A stretch of DNA of 64,000 bases, taken from Gordonia polyisoprenivorans (GTDB lineage: Bacteria; Actinomycetota; Actinomycetes; Mycobacteriales; Mycobacteriaceae). Numbering within the stretch: position 1 is the stretch's first letter; every line of letters starts with the position of its first letter. The notes beneath the pieces are model-generated. The model saw nothing but the letters and a program-made list of their open reading frames with translations, was not told the DNA's origin and searched no databases. A program made the position numbers and the translations under genes. Of this stretch, positions 60,539 through 64,000 are shown one piece after another. The DNA lies in assembly GCF_017654315.1 (NCBI RefSeq), contig NZ_CP072203.1:5704001-5768000 (forward strand). The letters are read 5' to 3'.

Positions 60539-62134
60539 GTGAGTGCATCACTCCTGCTGGTGGCCGCGGTATCGCTCGCGATCGCCGCCCTGTGCCGCCA
60601 CTTCGGTTTGTCGGCCCCTCTGGTGTTGGTGGCGGTCGGTCTCGGGATCTGTTGGATCCCCGGTCTCCCCGACGTCGGACTCGACCCCGAGTTCGTGCTG
60701 TTCGTCATCCTGCCGCCGCTGCTGTATTCGGCCGCGCAGGACAGCTCGTATCAGGAGATCCGGGCCAACCGACGTGCCATCGGCCTGCTCGCGGTGGGGT
60801 TGCCGCTGTTCTCGACGATCCTGGTGGGACTCGTCGCATGGGCTCGCATCCCCCACGTCCCGCTTGCCGCCGCGCTGGTTCTGGGTGCGGTCGTCGCTCC
60901 GCCGGACGCGGTCTCCGCGCAGGCCATCGGACGCCGCGTCGGATTGCCCCGTCGCATCATGACGTTGCTGGGCGGGGAGAGCCTGCTCAACGATGCGACC
61001 GCCCTCACCGCCCTTCGGGTCGCCCTGGCCGCGGCCATCGGCGCCACCACGACGGTGGTCAACGGCGTCTCGATGTTCCTGCTCGCCGCAGTCGGCGGCG
61101 TCGCGGTGGGTCTGGCGATCGGTTACCTGACCGCCCGCGTCCGCGACTGGCTGACCGACCCGACGATGGAAACGGCGATCGGGATCATGGTCCCTTTCGG
61201 CACCTACTTCATCGCCGAGGAGTTGCATTCCTCCGGGGTGATCGCTGTGGTCACCGCCGGGCTGTTCCTCGGACAACGCTCCGTCCGACTCGGTTACGCC
61301 ACCCGTATGCAGGACGACGCCGTGCGCCGATCGATCGACGCCATCCTCGAGGCGTTCGTCTTCCTGCTCATCGGTGTGCAACTGCCCGAACTGATCCGCG
61401 GGCTCTCCGGTCAGTCGTGGACGCAGATCACCATCGATGCGGTCATCGTCCTCGCGGTCGTCATCGCGGTCCGCTTCCTCTGGGTGTTCCCGGCCACCTA
61501 CCTGCCGCGGGTGTTCTCCCGCAAGGTGCGCGACGCCGAACCGGCGCCCGCGCCGAGCGCGGTGTTCGTCGTCGGATGGGCCGGGATGCGGGGTGTGGTC
61601 TCGCTCGCCGCGGCGTTCTCGATCCCGCTGTACACCGATTCCGGTGAGCCGTTCCCGGCGCGCGCGGAGATCCTGTTCCTGACCTTCGTGGTGGTGGTCG
61701 GCACCCTGCTGATCCAGGGCACCACCCTGCCGTGGGTGATCCGGCGCCTCGGGGTGACCGGCGACGATCCGACCGAGGAGTTGCTCGCCTACGCCGGCGC
61801 GCAGGACCGCGCGACCCGTGAGGCCGAGAATCTGCTCGACCGGATCGAGGCCGAGATGGCACCCGACGACGTCCGTCGCCATCAGATCGGATTCTTACGC
61901 AAATGGGTCACGACACAACGCAATACGGCCTGGGAGGACCTGGGCCGAGGGCCCGAGGCGATCGGTGAGAGCCCGAACGCCGCAGGCAATCGCATCCGAC
62001 TGAAGCTGGTGCGGGTGCAGCGCAAGGTGTTCATCGAGGAGCGCGACGCCGGCCGGATCGACGACGAGGTGTTGCGCAAGGCATTGCGCCGACTCGACTT
62101 CGCCGAGGGTCTGACCGACCGCGACGACACCTGA
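60539..62134 (+). CDS. Na+/H+ antiporter (CPA1 NhaP-type)
   Basis: This 531-residue antiporter exchanges Na+ or K+ for protons. It has about 12 transmembrane helices (about 1-390), including VLGAVVAPPDAVSAQAIGRR, ESLLNDATALTALRVALA with the ion-binding Asp of the ND motif, and GWAGMRGVVSLAAAFSIPL, followed by a cytoplasmic tail (about 400-531) with an alpha-helical EAENLLDRIEAEM region. GTG 60539 lies 7 nt after TAGGTT, consistent with a leaderless mRNA. It is divergent from the UBP zinc-finger gene, sharing a very short promoter region. Such pairs recur in actinobacteria, so functional linkage is likely. Confidence 0.9.
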   Translation: MSASLLLVAAVSLAIAALCRHFGLSAPLVLVAVGLGICWIPGLPDVGLDPEFVLFVILPPLLYSAAQDSSYQEIRANRRAIGLLAVGLPLFSTILVGLVAWARIPHVPLAAALVLGAVVAPPDAVSAQAIGRRVGLPRRIMTLLGGESLLNDATALTALRVALAAAIGATTTVVNGVSMFLLAAVGGVAVGLAIGYLTARVRDWLTDPTMETAIGIMVPFGTYFIAEELHSSGVIAVVTAGLFLGQRSVRLGYATRMQDDAVRRSIDAILEAFVFLLIGVQLPELIRGLSGQSWTQITIDAVIVLAVVIAVRFLWVFPATYLPRVFSRKVRDAEPAPAPSAVFVVGWAGMRGVVSLAAAFSIPLYTDSGEPFPARAEILFLTFVVVVGTLLIQGTTLPWVIRRLGVTGDDPTEELLAYAGAQDRATREAENLLDRIEAEMAPDDVRRHQIGFLRKWVTTQRNTAWEDLGRGPEAIGESPNAAGNRIRLKLVRVQRKVFIEERDAGRIDDEVLRKALRRLDFAEGLTDRDDT

Positions 62135-62296
62135 TCCCTCGGGCGCCGATACGACCGGTTGGCCCGCTTGGTCGGAATCATCGCGATAATCCCAAGTGGG
62201 ACAACTGGTTCAAACGGGGCGCCTGTGACTGAAGTTGTGCCGAACCGTGATGGGACCACAACCGAATCACCGGCCGAACGGCAGTAGGTTGCCGAT

Positions 62297-62977
62297 ATGA
62301 GACGCCGGATGGCCGCGGGGGCGGCAGTACTCACCTGTGCGAGCGCAGCCTGGTTGGGCCTCGCGGCGCCGGCCCACGCCTGGACCACCGGCACCGCCCA
62401 TGCCGGATCCGGGACGATGAGCGGCACCACGGTCACGCTCTTCGGCGTCAACAACTCACCGCTGGCCGGCGGCCAGGGGCAGTGCAGCGCCTTCGTGTAT
62501 CCGATCTCGGCCCTCGGAGCACTCGAACAAGCCGCCCAGGTCGGCACGCAACGGGCAGCGGCACGCGTGCAAAACCAAGGGCCGCAGGTCGATTCACTCA
62601 ACAACCAGTACGACCAGGACATGTCGGGGGTGGGCACCCCGCTGGCCGTCGCCGACACGGTCGCCGTCGGCTCTGCCCCCACCACCCTGCTCACCTACCA
62701 GGGCAACGCCGCCCAGTACGCCGGATACGTCGTGTGCAGCTCCACCGCCGGGCAGTCCAGCGACGAGGACTACACGGCCTTCCCTGTCTCCGCCTCGGCG
62801 CCCGCCGCTCCCTCTCCCACCGCGCCCGGGCCGTCGGCCCCGTCCGCACCGGGCCACACCGACACCGACGGCGTGCTGAACTCGGCGAGCAGCTGGATGA
62901 AGTGGTTGTGGGCGTGCACCCAATCGAGCGCCCCGACCTGCGGAAACGCTCCAGCGCTGCCGGGCTTGACGCACTGA
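62297..62977 (+). CDS. Secreted protein (226 aa)
   Basis: The protein has a signal peptide (MRRRMAAGAAVLTCASAAWL to AHA-W, cleavage near residue 28), followed by a globular part with four cysteines and a Pro/Ser/Ala-rich linker (about 172-195), then an amphipathic end containing WMKWLWAC. ATG 62297 lies 6 nt after TAGGTT (62285-62290), suggesting a leaderless start. The 162-bp gap from the antiporter contains nothing else recognised. It could be a cell-wall or surface protein; no domain is recognised. Confidence 0.78.
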   Translation: MRRRMAAGAAVLTCASAAWLGLAAPAHAWTTGTAHAGSGTMSGTTVTLFGVNNSPLAGGQGQCSAFVYPISALGALEQAAQVGTQRAAARVQNQGPQVDSLNNQYDQDMSGVGTPLAVADTVAVGSAPTTLLTYQGNAAQYAGYVVCSSTAGQSSDEDYTAFPVSASAPAAPSPTAPGPSAPSAPGHTDTDGVLNSASSWMKWLWACTQSSAPTCGNAPALPGLTH

Positions 62978-63032
62978 GCACACGGGCGCACCTGTGCATT
63001 CGGGCGCGCCGGCAGCTCCGGATCGCGGGCGG

Positions 63033-64000
63033 TCAGGACGCGTCGGACACCGGTTCGCCCGCCCCGGCCGCCTCGTAGACAACGGTCTGCTCGGTGCGGC
63101 CGCGGAGCGTGGCATGTTCGGCCTCGCGCCACTTCTCGCGCTCGGCCGGCCGCGCCGCCTCCACGGCACGCCCGGATGCCAACGGGTGTCGCGGATTTCG
63201 TTTGGCGAGTTCGGACAGGCGCGCACTCTCGTTGACCGGGTCGCCGATCACGGTGTATTCGAAACGCTGGATCGCACCGACGTTGCCCGCCACGACCGGC
63301 CCATGGCTGACGCCGATGCCCGCCGACAATTCCGGCACCTCCTCGCCGAGTCGCGTGGCGATCGTTCGGGCTGCCGCCAGGGCCGCACCGGCACAGTCCG
63401 ACAACGCGATCGGCGCACCGAAGATCGCGAGCACCGCGTCGCCCTCGAATTTGTTGACCAGCCCCTTGTTCTCCTCGACGGCGGCGACGATCACCCCGAA
63501 GAAACGATTCAGGATCTCCACCACCTCGACGGGTGAACGTTCGGCGGCCAGCGTCGTCGAACCGATCACGTCAACGAAGACCGCGGCCACGACCTTCTCG
63601 GTGCCCCCGAGTTCCGGGTCGGAGGCCAGAGCGGCCTCGGCGACCTCGCGTCCGACGTGCCGACCGAACAAGTCGCGCATGTGTTCTCGTTCGCGCAGCC
63701 CGCCGACCATCAGGTTGAAACCGGCCTGCAGATCACCGAGTTCGGTGCCGTCGTAGACCACCACCTCGACGTCGTCGAGTTCCCCGGCCTCCACCCGGTG
63801 CAGCGCGGTACGCACGCTGCGGATGGGGCCGATGATGCTCAGTGACGACAACAGCGTCAGGATCAGCCCGGTGGCCAGCGCCGTCACCGCCAGCACCGCG
63901 ACACCGACGAACATGTCGACCTTGGACGTCTCGGGCCGGAATGCTCCGAACAACACGACCAGCAGGATGCCGGTCACCGGGATCGCCGAGCCGACGAGCC
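63033..64000 (-). CDS. Membrane adenylate/guanylate cyclase with HAMP domain (3' part)
   Basis: Only the C-terminal 322 codons lie in the window; the 5' end is beyond 64000. A transmembrane segment (VGVAVLAVTALATGLILTLL) leads into a HAMP linker (PIRSVRTALHRVEAGELDD) and a class III cyclase catalytic domain with AVFVDVIGSTTLA (metal Asp), NKFEGDAVLAIFGAP, SHGPVVAGNVG and VIGDPVNESARLSELA. It would make cAMP in response to an external or membrane signal, as in mycobacterial Rv1264/Rv1318c-type enzymes. The catalytic residues look intact, so it is expected to be active. Confidence 0.9.
   Translation of the reverse strand, partial: LVGSAIPVTGILLVVLFGAFRPETSKVDMFVGVAVLAVTALATGLILTLLSSLSIIGPIRSVRTALHRVEAGELDDVEVVVYDGTELGDLQAGFNLMVGGLREREHMRDLFGRHVGREVAEAALASDPELGGTEKVVAAVFVDVIGSTTLAAERSPVEVVEILNRFFGVIVAAVEENKGLVNKFEGDAVLAIFGAPIALSDCAGAALAAARTIATRLGEEVPELSAGIGVSHGPVVAGNVGAIQRFEYTVIGDPVNESARLSELAKRNPRHPLASGRAVEAARPAEREKWREAEHATLRGRTEQTVVYEAAGAGEPVSDAS

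Overview
The window is about 64 kb of high-GC chromosomal DNA from a mycolic-acid actinobacterium of the order Mycobacteriales, most like Gordonia, Williamsia or Rhodococcus. The evidence is a KstR2-type cholesterol-ring regulon, IdeR-like iron boxes, many GTG starts, probable leaderless genes, and a long block whose gene order matches Mycobacterium tuberculosis Rv3598c to Rv3628. The genus is an inference. No rRNA, tRNA, CRISPR array, prophage or complete insertion sequence was seen.

Region 1 (1-18.6 kb) is sterol C/D-ring catabolism. The end of ipdB and ipdC come first. Then there is an inserted block: a TetR regulator divergent from a ZapE-like ATPase, a small unknown protein, an NAD(P)-binding protein, two divergent acyl-CoA synthetases, and a two-gene ABC exporter-fold system of the siderophore type behind an IdeR-like half box. 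kstR2, an aldehyde dehydrogenase, fadA6, ipdF, fadE30 and the divergent fadD3 follow. Two KstR2 operators are visible, upstream of kstR2 and between fadE30 and fadD3. Together these genes activate HIP (FadD3), dehydrogenate and oxidise it (FadE30, IpdF, IpdC), open the rings (IpdAB) and thiolyse the products (FadA6).

Region 2 (18.6-39.3 kb) is a housekeeping block: a fused phosphotransferase/P-loop kinase, lysS, a rhodanese-like protein behind a cysteine-rich leader peptide, coaX-panD-panC, a DUF2520 protein, two membrane proteins, folK-folB-folP-folE, ftsH, hpt, a secreted glycine-rich protein, tilS, a zinc protease, dacB and the divergent ppa. It supplies pantothenate, CoA and folate and handles protein quality control, purine salvage, tRNA-Ile modification and cell-wall trimming.

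Region 3 (39.3-51.1 kb) is more accessory: a marR-MFS drug-efflux pair, allantoicase, a SAM-IV riboswitch controlling a class-V aminotransferase and a small flavin-monooxygenase-like remnant, isochorismate synthase, a 47-bp minisatellite, a DUF222/HNH gene bracketed by palindromic repeats, an unknown protein, and metZ with its rhodanese partner and a membrane protein.

Region 4 (51.1-57.7 kb) is ferric-siderophore uptake: a lipoprotein binding protein and a permease-permease-ATPase operon, each preceded by an IdeR-like box, with fprA and a small secreted protein between them. Region 5 (57.7-64 kb) holds a DUF456 membrane protein, a PurT with unusual low-complexity extensions, a UBP-type zinc-finger protein divergent from a Na+/H+ antiporter, a secreted protein, and the 3' end of a membrane adenylate cyclase that runs off the window.

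The most unusual material is regulatory and repetitive: a candidate cysteine attenuator, a SAM-IV riboswitch, a recurring TAGGTT leaderless start signature, and at least four families of palindromic or tandem repeats in intergenic DNA.
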